NCBI GenBank assembly: GCA_019721035.1
Contig: JAHEAA010000009.1
Location: 1-64,000, forward strand
DNA from: Candidatus Sysuiplasma acidicola
GTDB lineage: Archaea; Thermoplasmatota; Thermoplasmata; Sysuiplasmatales; Sysuiplasmataceae
DNA length: 64,000 bases
Reading direction: 5' to 3'
Positions 44,091 through 52,890 of the stretch are shown one piece after another (the first letter of the stretch is position 1; each line of letters begins with the position of its first letter). Under the pieces are notes generated by a model, which did no database searches, was not told the DNA's origin, and saw only the letters and a list, made by a program, of their open reading frames with translations. The position numbers were made by a program, and so were the translations under genes.

Positions 44091-44329
44091 GTTTCAATCA
44101 CATTCATGAACTTCCTATATACCTTCCGAGACAGACTTTTCGCCTCGAAGGCTGCGTTGCACGCTGTCACTGTTTTTACCAGGCGGAAGTAGTGGATTCA
44201 ATTAGCCGCAAAGCGACTGATTCATCATTTAACTCTCATTTCGAATAGTGCGGATTCCTGCAGATCGGAATAGGTTTATTTAGGCTACCCATTTACACAC
44301 ACTCAACGGAATTAACGGAGTGTTGCGAA

Positions 44330-44527
44330 ATGTGTAAGTTCTGCAGTGACGAAAAGTGTTCATGCGACTGTGTGTACCCTGAAAGAGTTAGGAAGGAATT
44401 GCGCAACCTGTACTCGCAGAACCTGATTGACATAGACAAATGCATAATCACCTGTATCAAGTGCAGGCACCAGCTTGTTTACACAGTTCCATCGATGCAT
44501 CAGCACAGTGCTACGGCAATGGAATAG
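44330..44527 (+). CDS. Cysteine-rich small protein, possible metal binding
   Basis: A 65-residue protein with eight cysteines at 2, 5, 10, 12, 14, 38, 42 and 45 (MCKFCSDEKCSCDC, then CIITCIKC). The clusters are spaced for one or two zinc or iron-sulfur sites. It begins at ATG with a TATA-like GTTTATTTAG at about 44273, some 55 nt upstream. It does not match any family known to me. Coding potential is supported by the cysteine pattern only. Confidence 0.55.
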   Translation: MCKFCSDEKCSCDCVYPERVRKELRNLYSQNLIDIDKCIITCIKCRHQLVYTVPSMHQHSATAME

Positions 44528-44563
44528 CAATTTCACACGTACTTTCCCAATATCTATCATAGC

Positions 44564-45037
44564 TCAAATGTTGTTGGCGCCAACGCCAGTCCTTTCCATT
44601 GCCTTAAGCGCCTCTGCAATATGCCTTTTCGGCTGGAGCTGGGAACTGAAGACATGAAGCACAGTGCCATCCTTTCCAATCAGGTACGTCGTTCTTCCAG
44701 GAATTATGCCTAGCGAACGCTTCACGCCGAATAAGTCTGCTATCCGGTGACCACCATCGCTTAGGAGGTGAAAAGGCAAGGAGTGCTTCTGTTTGAAACT
44801 CGTGTGTCTTTCCGTGCCGTCCGTGCTTATGCCTGCAACCCTTACCCCCTTCTTTACGAACAGGTCATAATTATCCCGGAATTCGCATGCTTCAGTTGTG
44901 CAGCCGCTTGTGAAATCCCTCGGAAAGAAGTAAATGATCAGCGGCCCTTTTTTCAGCTCTTCGTAGAGGTGAAATTGATTTCCATTTTCGTCAGGTAGAG
45001 TGAAATCAGGTACTTTCATACCTACCGGCACATCCAT
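44564..45037 (-). CDS. Peroxiredoxin, Bcp/PrxQ type
   Basis: A 157-residue thiol peroxidase. The peroxidatic Cys46 lies in the family motif PRDFTSGCTTEACEF and the resolving Cys51 follows by five residues, as in atypical two-Cys Bcp enzymes. N-terminal VPDFTLPDENGNQF is the usual start. It reduces H2O2 and organic peroxides in the cytosol with electrons from thioredoxin-like partners. Length is standard. It precedes the M1 aminopeptidase gene on the same strand. Confidence 0.94.
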   Translation of the reverse strand: MDVPVGMKVPDFTLPDENGNQFHLYEELKKGPLIIYFFPRDFTSGCTTEACEFRDNYDLFVKKGVRVAGISTDGTERHTSFKQKHSLPFHLLSDGGHRIADLFGVKRSLGIIPGRTTYLIGKDGTVLHVFSSQLQPKRHIAEALKAMERTGVGANNI

Positions 45038-45093
45038 GAATATGCATCGCCTTCGCTATGACTTAAACATTGCCTTCGATCACGCGGGATACA

Positions 45094-47502
45094 TCACATT
45101 CCTGCCCGAAGCCTCTTCATCAGGCCGACGTACGCTTCCAGCAGCTCCAGTCCCTTCCGTATGCCCATATCCGCCTCTTTCACAGTATGAGTGTTGAAGT
45201 AATCCCTCACTTCATCAGGTCTCCGCGTCCCGGCTCCGCTGATGAGATTCTCCACCATAGCCGAGTTGAGTCCTGTGCCCGAATAGGTCTTCAGAAGTTT
45301 TTCTCTGTTGTCCACGAACCACTTCCATACGGCATCCCTGCTTTCGTTGTTTGAAGTTGCCACTATTACCATGTAGGCTATGTGGCCAATGTTCACTTTA
45401 CCTGTAAAAGAGAGCTCCAGCGCCCTGCGATTAAGCTCGCCCTCTTTGAATGAAACCATTGCTATCGCAATCTTCATCGCGTCCTGATCACTTCCTGCGG
45501 AAGTCATTTCCTTCAACAATCTGTCAAACGCATTCTCGCCGTTAACACGGGCATAAGATATTGCAACTGCCTGCCTGAGCTCTGGCTCAACCTCATTCCA
45601 TTTGTCAAAGAGTGATGCCATTTGCGCTGCGAAAACATTATCGATCCTTGTAAGTCCGTTGCTTAACCGTTCCCTGAGAACTGCGTTTCCTCTGTCTTCC
45701 CTGACCCTCCTCCTTACACCGATCCTTCTCAGGTGGCTACGACAGAAACTAGTGTAGATTTTTTTCAAATCTTCCCTCTCCGGAACTAGTTCTGTAAGGA
45801 ATCCCAGTTGAGAGTTCATCACACTTACGATGAGATAGTCGTTGTCCCGCGCAACTTTCCTGGCGAACTGCAAATACATATTTACGTCTGTTTCTCCCGA
45901 TATCAGAAACATGAACAGATCGGACATCAGCCCCCATCGTCCTGCGGCTCCAATGCGATTGATGTCATGCTTTAATTTTGAATAAAGCGTATCGTCATAC
46001 TTCACCCTGTAAAATCCTGTTCTGTCGCCGTTGATGAGAAACTCACTTACCCGCTTGGCGCCGATTGTCGTGTTTTTCCGATCGAACAGCATTGTCTTTC
46101 TCCTGCCGTTGAGCGTATATGTCAGGGGAATCGGCCAAATGTCCTTTGAACCTCTGCCTGAAATAATAAAGCGTTCCTGACTGAGCTCGATTTTATCCCC
46201 CTTGATTGTTGCGCGAACAAGCGGATGCCCCGGCTTGCCTATCCACGATTTCATAATCCTGCCAATATCCTGGCCGGATGCCCTTGCAAGAGCATTCCAC
46301 AGATCGCTGCTTTCGGCGTTGCCGTATGCAAACTCCCTCAAGTATGCTGAAACACCCCTCCTAAATGCCCTACTGCCAAGGTAATTTTCAATCATCCTGA
46401 GAACACTCGCTCCCTTTCCATAACTTATTTCGTCGAATATCTCGCCTATTTCTTCGGGCCTGTCAACCTTAACCTCTATGGGGTGCGTGTTCTTCAGCGA
46501 ATCCGCATGCATCGATCGTCCTGTTTCGCTGAGGATAAAATCAGACCACGTATTCCACTCGGGATATATTCCGTCAACAATTCTGTTGCTCATGTATGTC
46601 GCAAAACTCTCATTGAGCCACAGATCGTTCCACCATTTCATCGTGACCAGGTTTCCGAACCACTGGTGCGCTATCTCGTGCGCAAGGACAATCGCAACGA
46701 CTCTCCTGTTATATTCGCTGGTGGATTTGTCAACGAGCAGCGCATATTCCCTGAATGTTATGCTTCCCCAGTTTTCCATTGCACCTACTGCAAATTCCGG
46801 AACACCGACAAGATGCAATTTTGATAGAGGGTAGGGTATGGAATAGAATTTTTCATACTCCCTCAGAAATTTGAGCGCGTTCGAAAGTGCGAACGATCCT
46901 TTTCCTCGCTGCGCCTGAGTAGATGCGGCGATAATGTGCAGGGTTCCGTCCTTCCTGGACGACTCCGCGAACCTGCCAATGCCTAGATAGAGAAGATAAG
47001 TCGACATCAACGGTGTGGGTTTGAAAATATACTCCCATTTACCGTTCCTTTCAGTCCTGCTCAATACCTCGGTATTGGAAATCGCCAGAAGTCCTTTGTC
47101 GACTGTTACACGTATATTGAAGATTGACTTGTAGGCAGGATGATCTATACATGGTATGAAGCTCCTCGCACCCGTAGGCTCAAACTGTGTGGTGAGCACG
47201 TAGTCATCTTTGGATTTGGATTTGTAGAATCCCTGTAATCCGCCTTCAAGAACTCTGCCGGAAAAACTAATTTTACAGGTGACTTTTCGGTGTACGCCCG
47301 TGTTAACTGACAGTTTGCAGTTCTTCCTGTCGTACTTCCATACGGCTTTTTTTCCATCGATGCTTACGTCTTGTATATCGAGCCGATCGCTGTCAAGGAC
47401 TACCGTCCTCTCCGTGTTCGCGAAACTCACTGTGCACTGACCACTGTACCGCAGACCTTTGAAATCCACATCAAGCGAAATGTCATAAAGAACAACTTTC
47501 AT
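45094..47502 (-). CDS. M1 aminopeptidase, tricorn interacting factor F2/F3 type
   Basis: About 802 residues. The M1 motifs are GAMENWG (substrate N-terminus binding), HEIAHQWFGNL with zinc ligands His-His and the Glu in WLNESFATYM. In Thermoplasma, factors F2 and F3 trim oligopeptides from the tricorn protease and proteasome down to amino acids. Domain layout (N-terminal beta domain, catalytic domain, small beta sandwich, C-terminal helical superhelix) fits the length. I prefer ATG 47502, with a TATA-like AGATAAATAC about 28 nt upstream, so the message is nearly leaderless; TTG 47517 is possible. Confidence 0.93.
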   Translation of the reverse strand: MKVVLYDISLDVDFKGLRYSGQCTVSFANTERTVVLDSDRLDIQDVSIDGKKAVWKYDRKNCKLSVNTGVHRKVTCKISFSGRVLEGGLQGFYKSKSKDDYVLTTQFEPTGARSFIPCIDHPAYKSIFNIRVTVDKGLLAISNTEVLSRTERNGKWEYIFKPTPLMSTYLLYLGIGRFAESSRKDGTLHIIAASTQAQRGKGSFALSNALKFLREYEKFYSIPYPLSKLHLVGVPEFAVGAMENWGSITFREYALLVDKSTSEYNRRVVAIVLAHEIAHQWFGNLVTMKWWNDLWLNESFATYMSNRIVDGIYPEWNTWSDFILSETGRSMHADSLKNTHPIEVKVDRPEEIGEIFDEISYGKGASVLRMIENYLGSRAFRRGVSAYLREFAYGNAESSDLWNALARASGQDIGRIMKSWIGKPGHPLVRATIKGDKIELSQERFIISGRGSKDIWPIPLTYTLNGRRKTMLFDRKNTTIGAKRVSEFLINGDRTGFYRVKYDDTLYSKLKHDINRIGAAGRWGLMSDLFMFLISGETDVNMYLQFARKVARDNDYLIVSVMNSQLGFLTELVPEREDLKKIYTSFCRSHLRRIGVRRRVREDRGNAVLRERLSNGLTRIDNVFAAQMASLFDKWNEVEPELRQAVAISYARVNGENAFDRLLKEMTSAGSDQDAMKIAIAMVSFKEGELNRRALELSFTGKVNIGHIAYMVIVATSNNESRDAVWKWFVDNREKLLKTYSGTGLNSAMVENLISGAGTRRPDEVRDYFNTHTVKEADMGIRKGLELLEAYVGLMKRLRAGM

Positions 47503-47609
47503 GACTACGACTCTCAATAATTGTATTTATCTTTTGGGCCGACCCATCGGTACGCCGAAATGATAAAATTTTGAATACATGGAAGTTTATTGCCAGAGCG
47601 TGAATTACT

Positions 47610-49067
47610 TTGGCACCTGATTTTTCTGTAGCTGCTAACCATCCGCTTGCCACCCGAGCCGGATTGGAGATACTCGAGAGAGGAGGGAACGTGTATGATG
47701 CCGCTCTTGCAGTAAGCGCATCTCTGGTTGTGGTCCAGCCGCATCTCAACGGCCTCGGAGGCGACTTGTTCGCAGTTGTCGATGATGGCGGTGTTCGTTC
47801 AGTAAACGGCAGTGGTTACGCGGCGGAGCTTGCAACTGCTGATTTTTTCTCATCGAGAGGGCTCTCCTCAATACCCAAGCGAGGACCCCTTTCGTCATTT
47901 GTTGTGCCAGGTATGGTTTCCGCATGGAAACTGTTGTCGGAGCAGTGCACGATGGACATGCCTGACTTATTCAGGAGGGCGATTCAGTACGCAACTGAGG
48001 GATTCAGAGTTCAGAACAGCCTATTCAATTCTATCAGTCTCACAAAAAGTGATGACAGTGACTGGGGGAAAATATACCACGACATATCCAAAGGCGGAAC
48101 CATCTATCAGAAGGAACTGGGCAACACGCTCAACCTAGTTTCCAGAGATGAGGGTCATTCCTTTTACCACGGGGCCCTGGCGAAGTCCATTGAGGCTGAC
48201 ATGCTGGCAAAAGGAGGACTTATACGTTTCAGCGACATGGATGGTTACGAAGCGAAATGGGTTGATCCGATTAGCACGACTTACAGGGGACGAACTGTGT
48301 ACACTACACCGCCCAACAGCCAGGGTGCCACTTTGCTTTTCTGGATGAACATGCTTTCCAGACATTCTCTCTCCTCGATGGAAAAGAATGACTATTATGG
48401 CACTTTACTGTCAGCGATGAACATCGCTTATCATTACCGATCGCGTTTTATCGGTGATCCGGAATATGTCATTCTTCCACCTCATCTTCTTTCACCGGAA
48501 TACCATTATGTTGCCGAAGATGCCAGCAGGGCAAGGGCGGATTCCCTTTCCGATACAACGGCATTCTCTGTTTATGACGGCAATGCAGGCATAAGCGCTA
48601 TACAAAGCAATTACATGGGTTTCGGTTCCGGCCATACTATACAAGGTACCGGTATAAACATGAATAACAGAGGTTCGTATTTCACCCTTGACAGTTCGCA
48701 TCACAATCATGTGGCACCTCACAAAAAGACTTTTCACACACTAATGGCAACCGTTTGCAAGGGTCCCGAAAATCTTTATCTGAGCTCCATGGGAGGTGAT
48801 GTGCAGCCACAGACAAACATACAGATTATTTCTAGAATCCTCGACATGGGTGAGGACATTCAGCATGCAATCGCAGCACCACGCTTCTGCTATCCTGCAT
48901 CAATATATTCCAGCTCGACGCTGTATGCCGAGAAGAGTCTTGGGCTGAAACTTGCTGAACCTGTGGATGACAACAACAGCATGATGGGCCACGCTCAGGG
49001 TATCATTGTTTCCGACACAGTGACACCCGGTTTCGATCCGAGAGGCGATGCTTTCGAAAAGTACTGA
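47610..49067 (+). CDS. Gamma-glutamyltranspeptidase-like Ntn hydrolase
   Basis: A 485-residue protein of the GGT family. The N-terminal ANHPLATRAGLEILERGGNVYDAALAVSASLVVVQPHLNGLGGDLF is typical, and the nucleophile is the Thr316 of SDTTAFSV, where autocleavage yields the small subunit. QSNYMGFGSG follows. It is shorter than bacterial GGT and has no signal peptide, so it is cytosolic, as in related archaeal proteins. It may hydrolyse gamma-glutamyl peptides or act as an acylase. TTG 47610 has a TATA-like GTTTATTG upstream; this start is likely but not sure. Confidence 0.86.
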   Translation: MAPDFSVAANHPLATRAGLEILERGGNVYDAALAVSASLVVVQPHLNGLGGDLFAVVDDGGVRSVNGSGYAAELATADFFSSRGLSSIPKRGPLSSFVVPGMVSAWKLLSEQCTMDMPDLFRRAIQYATEGFRVQNSLFNSISLTKSDDSDWGKIYHDISKGGTIYQKELGNTLNLVSRDEGHSFYHGALAKSIEADMLAKGGLIRFSDMDGYEAKWVDPISTTYRGRTVYTTPPNSQGATLLFWMNMLSRHSLSSMEKNDYYGTLLSAMNIAYHYRSRFIGDPEYVILPPHLLSPEYHYVAEDASRARADSLSDTTAFSVYDGNAGISAIQSNYMGFGSGHTIQGTGINMNNRGSYFTLDSSHHNHVAPHKKTFHTLMATVCKGPENLYLSSMGGDVQPQTNIQIISRILDMGEDIQHAIAAPRFCYPASIYSSSTLYAEKSLGLKLAEPVDDNNSMMGHAQGIIVSDTVTPGFDPRGDAFEKY

Positions 49068-49184
49068 TGACTCTATCTAATTCCTGCGTTATCGGGCGCA
49101 TTGTCTCGTCGTACCGGGATGGTCAAACACAATATTAATATGCCATTACTTTTTACAGAAACTCAGTAAATAGAGGTTATATGT

Positions 49185-49634
49185 ATGGTTGACCTGGAAA
49201 GCCTTGATTACAAACCAAAACCGATAGACGAAAATTTTCTGAACGACCAGGAACATTATCCAGTTACAAGTCCGCATAAGACGTATGCAGATACGGAACA
49301 TGAAGTCAGAGCGGAAGGTGTTCAGAGAATGGATGCCGAAGGAAAGCCGTATCCCACCAAACTCGGAATACACGGTACAAATGTTGCTGTGGATTGGGAG
49401 GCATGTGTGGCGGACGGCGAGTGCATGGATGTCTGCCCTGTAACGCTTTATGAGTGGTTTCTCAATCCCGGCCAGATGGGCGTCAACAATGACAAGAAGA
49501 TTGCCGACGATAAGGAGCTTTATGCTAAATACAGGACAGACAAGTGCGATCCTGTCAGAGAGAAGGAATGCGTCTATTGCATGGCGTGTGTTCCAGTCTG
49601 CCCAACCGGCGCAATCAAGATAACGGAAGGTTAG
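49185..49634 (+). CDS. Zinc-containing ferredoxin
   Basis: A 149-residue electron carrier. The N-terminal extension (residues 1-75) with histidines (EHYPVTSPHKTY, EHEVR, LGIHG) and an acidic residue binds the zinc of Sulfolobus/Thermoplasma-type ferredoxins. Two cluster motifs follow: CVADGECMDVCPV and CVYCMACVPVCPTGAI, for [3Fe-4S]/[4Fe-4S] clusters. The first lacks one of the usual cysteines (GEC), as in this subfamily. It accepts electrons from 2-oxoacid:ferredoxin oxidoreductases. AGAGGT precedes ATG by about 9 nt, with a TATA-like AATATTAATATG further up. Confidence 0.93.
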   Translation: MVDLESLDYKPKPIDENFLNDQEHYPVTSPHKTYADTEHEVRAEGVQRMDAEGKPYPTKLGIHGTNVAVDWEACVADGECMDVCPVTLYEWFLNPGQMGVNNDKKIADDKELYAKYRTDKCDPVREKECVYCMACVPVCPTGAIKITEG

Positions 49635-49843
49635 AGCAGTAGCGACAAAACAATCCACTCAAACCGTTTAACCATCTGTTTTTATGCGTTGTTTATCGCC
49701 TTCAGTTGTTTTTTTCATGGCCGTGCAGCTCAATGCCCCATCCTCAGACCTGCTGTGTTTCCAGAATACGCCGCCATGGACAAAAACCCGATCTTTTAAT
49801 AACATCAGTCGGTTAGATGACCAAGCAATGGATCGTGAATAAA

Positions 49844-50236
49844 ATGAGCATTTTCAAGAAGGAGAAAACATACGGCAAGCAGACCGACATAAATGCACTG
49901 ACTCAGTCGGTTTACAACCACCTTCGACAGGAAGGGTGGAAGGCGCAGCAGAAGGCAGAGGGAAACAGAGGCATTATTCAAGCTCAGAAGGGAGGAATTC
50001 TCAGAGACATTATAGCTGCAGAACACGCCCTAATCATCACTTTTGAACAGGTGCCTGAAGGAACGAAGTTAACAATGGGTGCTGGTAAATGGGTCCAGAA
50101 TCTGGGCGTGATGGCTGTGGAGACATTGCTTCTTTCTCCCTTGTTCATCCCTCTGGACGTTTCCGAAATGCTGTGGACTGATCATGTGGAGAAGGGTTTG
50201 ATGCATGAAATCGACAGCATAGTCGATTCTGTGTGA
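49844..50236 (+). CDS. Conserved small protein of unknown function
   Basis: About 130 residues. A basic N-terminus (MSIFKKEKTYGKQTD) precedes a helical segment, strands IIQAQKGG and ALIITFEQ, a KWVQN motif and a hydrophobic stretch (VMAVETLLLSPLFIPLDVSEMLW) that may be membrane associated. The pattern recalls small proteins with a W...K...G core found in several archaea, but I cannot name a family. I prefer ATG 49844 over ATG 49817 since the former begins the compact domain. Transcribed alone. Confidence 0.6.
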   Translation: MSIFKKEKTYGKQTDINALTQSVYNHLRQEGWKAQQKAEGNRGIIQAQKGGILRDIIAAEHALIITFEQVPEGTKLTMGAGKWVQNLGVMAVETLLLSPLFIPLDVSEMLWTDHVEKGLMHEIDSIVDSV

Positions 50237-50414
50237 AAGTGCGTGATTTTGTCTGCGGATATTTGAAACGAGATTGGCGACAGCGCTTATCCGTCGAATC
50301 CTATGGGATGCAGACTGACAAAATTCCATTTGGCCGGCGTAGAGTCAGTGTAAGTTTCCACTGGCGATACTTAAAGCCAGATTCAATGGTGATAAAATCA
50401 AATAAAGGGTTTTG

Positions 50415-50430
50415 ACCGCCTTACGGCGGT
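50415..50430. terminator. Hairpin ACCGCC-TTAC-GGCGGT downstream of SSB gene
   Basis: A perfect 6-bp stem with a 4-nt loop between the convergent 3' ends of the unknown gene (plus) and the SSB gene (minus). On the minus strand it is followed by pyrimidine-rich sequence with T-runs (CCCTTTATTTG), so it may act as a terminator or stabilise transcripts. Archaeal termination relies mainly on T-runs, so the role is uncertain. Confidence 0.35.
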
Positions 50431-50454
50431 CCGATAACTGGTGGGTGGGTTGCT

Positions 50455-50904
50455 TCAGAACCTTCTGGATCTGTCGTCCCGTCTGCCGCCGCCGTAGGAA
50501 GGCCTGCGCCTGTCCCCGCCGTACGAGCGCCTCTCTGGCTGCTCATACTCTTTGTCGCTCACGTTCACTGCGGTGCTGGGATCGGAAACATCAACTTCGC
50601 TCTTCATTATCTTTCCGTATTTCCCTACGTTCACCCTTATGTGTCCCTTTACAAGTGAGACATATCCGTTCTCTATCTGGATCGTCTCGCCCTCAGACAC
50701 TGTGCCTATCTGGTCCTGCCAGAGGCTCAGTACAACGCTGCCGGACTCGTCTGCTATTGGCACTTCTGCCACCTTTCTCGAAGGTCCAAACTTGGAAGGG
50801 ATCTCTTTCGATTCCCCTACAGAAAGTACCTTGGCTATCACATTGACGCTCTTAGATTCAGGCGTCAAATCGGCTATTTTTGTCATTTCCTTGCTCTGTT
50901 CCAT
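50455..50904 (-). CDS. ssb: Single-stranded DNA-binding OB-fold protein
   Basis: A 149-residue SSB. The OB-fold is residues about 12-100 (VNVIAKVLSVGESKEI, GSVVLSLWQDQIGTVSEGETIQIENGYVSLVKGHIRVNVGK), matching the SSB/RPA-like proteins of Thermoplasma and Sulfolobus. The C-terminal 40 residues are rich in Arg, Gly, Tyr and Ser (RRSYGGDRRRPSYGGGRRDD), a disordered tail unlike the acidic tip of bacterial SSB. Binds DNA ends in replication and repair. The start at ATG 50904 and the seventh codon (Met) are both possible. Confidence 0.9.
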   Translation of the reverse strand: MEQSKEMTKIADLTPESKSVNVIAKVLSVGESKEIPSKFGPSRKVAEVPIADESGSVVLSLWQDQIGTVSEGETIQIENGYVSLVKGHIRVNVGKYGKIMKSEVDVSDPSTAVNVSDKEYEQPERRSYGGDRRRPSYGGGRRDDRSRRF

Positions 50905-51285
50905 CTAAATTCTTCCTTGTTTAAGCTATGCCTTCCACACAGAAGGCAACGATTCCATTTACGGCCACTTATTTAATATGTCGCATTGTTGTACAATAAT
51001 GAGCATTAGCGTTGGCCAGCATCATGGATTGGCAATAGCATGGTAGTTAATCTCTTTTTACAAATCCGAAGATGGCCATCGGTATGATAGATACCGCCTC
51101 ACGCCACAAAATCGAGCCATGAACCAAATGGCTTGGAGTTGAGTTCAAATGCATCGCCTTGAACGTCGTCACTCACTGTCGTCACTCACTGGGTACATGA
51201 ATCGGTACATGAATCGCGTGGGCATGCAATCTGGCGTGAAGATGTTATCTGAAATTTCAAATATCTTTAAGATCTCCACTGCTGC
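50905..51285. other. Intergenic region with tandem repeats
   Basis: About 380 bases between divergent SSB and SRPBCC genes. Contains the tandem repeats at 51167-51216 and promoter sequences for both genes. No frame or RNA is supportable. Confidence 0.45.
51167..51216. repeat. Two adjacent short tandem duplications
   Basis: CGTCACTCACTG occurs twice with a 13-bp period (51167-51179, 51180-51192), immediately followed by GTACATGAATCG twice with a 12-bp period (51193-51204, 51205-51216). Two unrelated duplications back to back suggest local slippage. The pair sits about 70 bp before the start of the SRPBCC-domain gene, where it could alter promoter spacing. Confidence 0.7.
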
Positions 51286-51741
51286 ATGGTGACGAAGACT
51301 TACAATCTGTCCCTGGATTTTGAGGCGCCATTGAATTTTGTGTATCGATGGTGCACCGACTACAGAGAGGATGACCTGAAGATCATCGGCAGCAAGGTTA
51401 AACGACACATCATCTCAAAGTCAAGAACCAGAGCAGCATGGATCAACCATTTCGTCATCAATGATATGGAGGTGGAGAATGTCAGAATTGTCACGCTTAA
51501 TCCTCCCAGCAAATGGTCTGTTCTGGGATTGGGTGAAGACTTAGATGAAGAGGGGCATTATGTCCTGAAAACAGTGGGTAAAAATAGAACACGACTGACG
51601 ATGACATTCAAGGTGAAATACAAGTCTGCTCCGGTTGAAAATAAGAGAGCATGGGAGGGGCAACTTGCTGAGGAATGGGACAAGTACAGGACTGTGCTCG
51701 AACAGGACTATGGAGAGTCAGGCCGGCGGAGAAAGTTGTAG
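51286..51741 (+). CDS. SRPBCC-fold (polyketide-cyclase-like) protein
   Basis: A 151-residue protein with the START/SRPBCC pattern: YNLSLDFEAPLNFVYRWCTDYREDDLKI at the start, strands in the middle (VENVRIVTLNPPSKWSVLG, YVLKTVGKNRTRLTMTFKVKYK) and a C-terminal helix (AEEWDKYRTVLEQDY). Such proteins bind hydrophobic ligands in a cavity. No catalytic residue is evident. It begins with ATG at 51286 about 20 nt after AT-rich sequence (AAATATCTTTAAG). The gene is transcribed alone, and the ligand is unknown. Confidence 0.78.
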   Translation: MVTKTYNLSLDFEAPLNFVYRWCTDYREDDLKIIGSKVKRHIISKSRTRAAWINHFVINDMEVENVRIVTLNPPSKWSVLGLGEDLDEEGHYVLKTVGKNRTRLTMTFKVKYKSAPVENKRAWEGQLAEEWDKYRTVLEQDYGESGRRRKL

Positions 51742-51900
51742 TTGTGGTGATTAAAGTTCGAGAATTGCACTTCAAGGGGCATGGTGGTCCACTATTAGAG
51801 CTTCAATGTTCTATTTTTACTGTGTAGGTTCCTAAGCTCCAGTCAATCAAGTCTTGCGAGCCGTATTGCAACGCTCGCGAGGCGCGCAAATCGGAATCGG

Positions 51901-52125
51901 TTATTTAAGAACAATTTCCACCAGCTTGTCTCTGGATTTCGCGCCTTTAATGATTGACACTTCCGATTTCCGGACGTGGAAGTGTTCTGACAAAATGGAT
52001 ATGAGTCGCCTGTTGGCACGACCGTCAACTGCTCTTTCGTCAACTTTGACTTCAAGGTTTGTGCTGCTCACCTCCACCACTCGTGCTTCCTTAGCATTTG
52101 GAATCACGTGCACTTTTATCCGCAT
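51901..52125 (-). CDS. DUF167/YggU-family protein
   Basis: A 74-residue protein beginning MRIKVHVIPNAKEARVVEV and containing the DUF167 pattern (VKVDERAVDGRANRRLISILSEHF, VSIIKGAKSRDKLVEI). Family members are conserved in bacteria and archaea, and no function is firmly known. I start at ATG 52125 because a TATA-like CTTTTATATC sits about 28 nt upstream. A longer frame to 52188 overlaps the upstream membrane gene stop. It lies just downstream of a HX4DH membrane gene on the same strand. Confidence 0.85.
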   Translation of the reverse strand: MRIKVHVIPNAKEARVVEVSSTNLEVKVDERAVDGRANRRLISILSEHFHVRKSEVSIIKGAKSRDKLVEIVLK

Positions 52126-52187
52126 CGGATGCGTGTGCGCACGAACAGATATAAAAGTTGCGAGCGTGTGCACATTAGGCGTAGTCA

Positions 52188-52760
52188 TCAGAATAGTAAA
52201 ACGTACAGGGCTGTGAGCAGGAGCATTGCGCTAACGATATAATCTGTCACTTTCGGGCTCATTTTTTTCAGCAGCGTCAGCATTCCATGGGACGCGAGGT
52301 AGACAACGGCTATTATCGTCACCGTTGTAACGACTACAAATACAATGACAAGCAGACTTATGAATTCCGCTCCAAGGGAAGCTGATGCCAGGAATATCGG
52401 GACGAGTGCAGGATCGGGAATGATGCTGGCAAAGAGTGATGCTTGTTGCATCTCTGTGCTTCCTTCTTTCTCGAGGAACGCATTGATCGTGATGTACAGT
52501 GCGACAACCACCAGGACTATGACGGAGGCTGTACGGAGTAATAAGGCGCTCAGATAAAGCGTACCGACAAACGCAATGAGTCCGGATAGCGCAGTAGTGG
52601 ATGTGCCATGAGCGATTCCGATAACCGCGGAAAGGGACGTTGTTCTTTTCTGTGAATATCCTTTTCTTGCCTTGAGGGCTACCAGCGGCAACCAGTGATC
52701 AGGCGCAATCATGTGAGTGAAGGCAATAATTGAAACGATAACGATGTAGAGATAGGGCAT
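52188..52760 (-). CDS. Six-helix membrane protein with HX4DH motif, metal-transporter-like
   Basis: A 190-residue membrane protein. The first helix ends AFTHMIAPDHWLPLVAL, which matches the HX4DH metal-binding signature of NiCoT/NicO transporters, and the next helix has VIGIAHGTSTTALSG. Three further helix pairs follow, ending ALYVLLF. It is shorter than usual NicO proteins and has no His-rich loop. A role in transport of divalent metal ions is a reasonable guess; other TauE/RDD-like small exporters are possible. Different from the 25.5 kb gene in size. Confidence 0.6.
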   Translation of the reverse strand: MPYLYIVIVSIIAFTHMIAPDHWLPLVALKARKGYSQKRTTSLSAVIGIAHGTSTTALSGLIAFVGTLYLSALLLRTASVIVLVVVALYITINAFLEKEGSTEMQQASLFASIIPDPALVPIFLASASLGAEFISLLVIVFVVVTTVTIIAVVYLASHGMLTLLKKMSPKVTDYIVSAMLLLTALYVLLF

Positions 52761-52890
52761 TTTGAGCCCGATGCACCTGCTTTAATAAAGATTGTCCGAT
52801 TAGTCGACAGGACTGTCGATCACAGCCGCGTAATGGCGTATAAAGACACTGGCCGCCCTTTCCATCTCCCGGCAGTTTAATCCACATACT

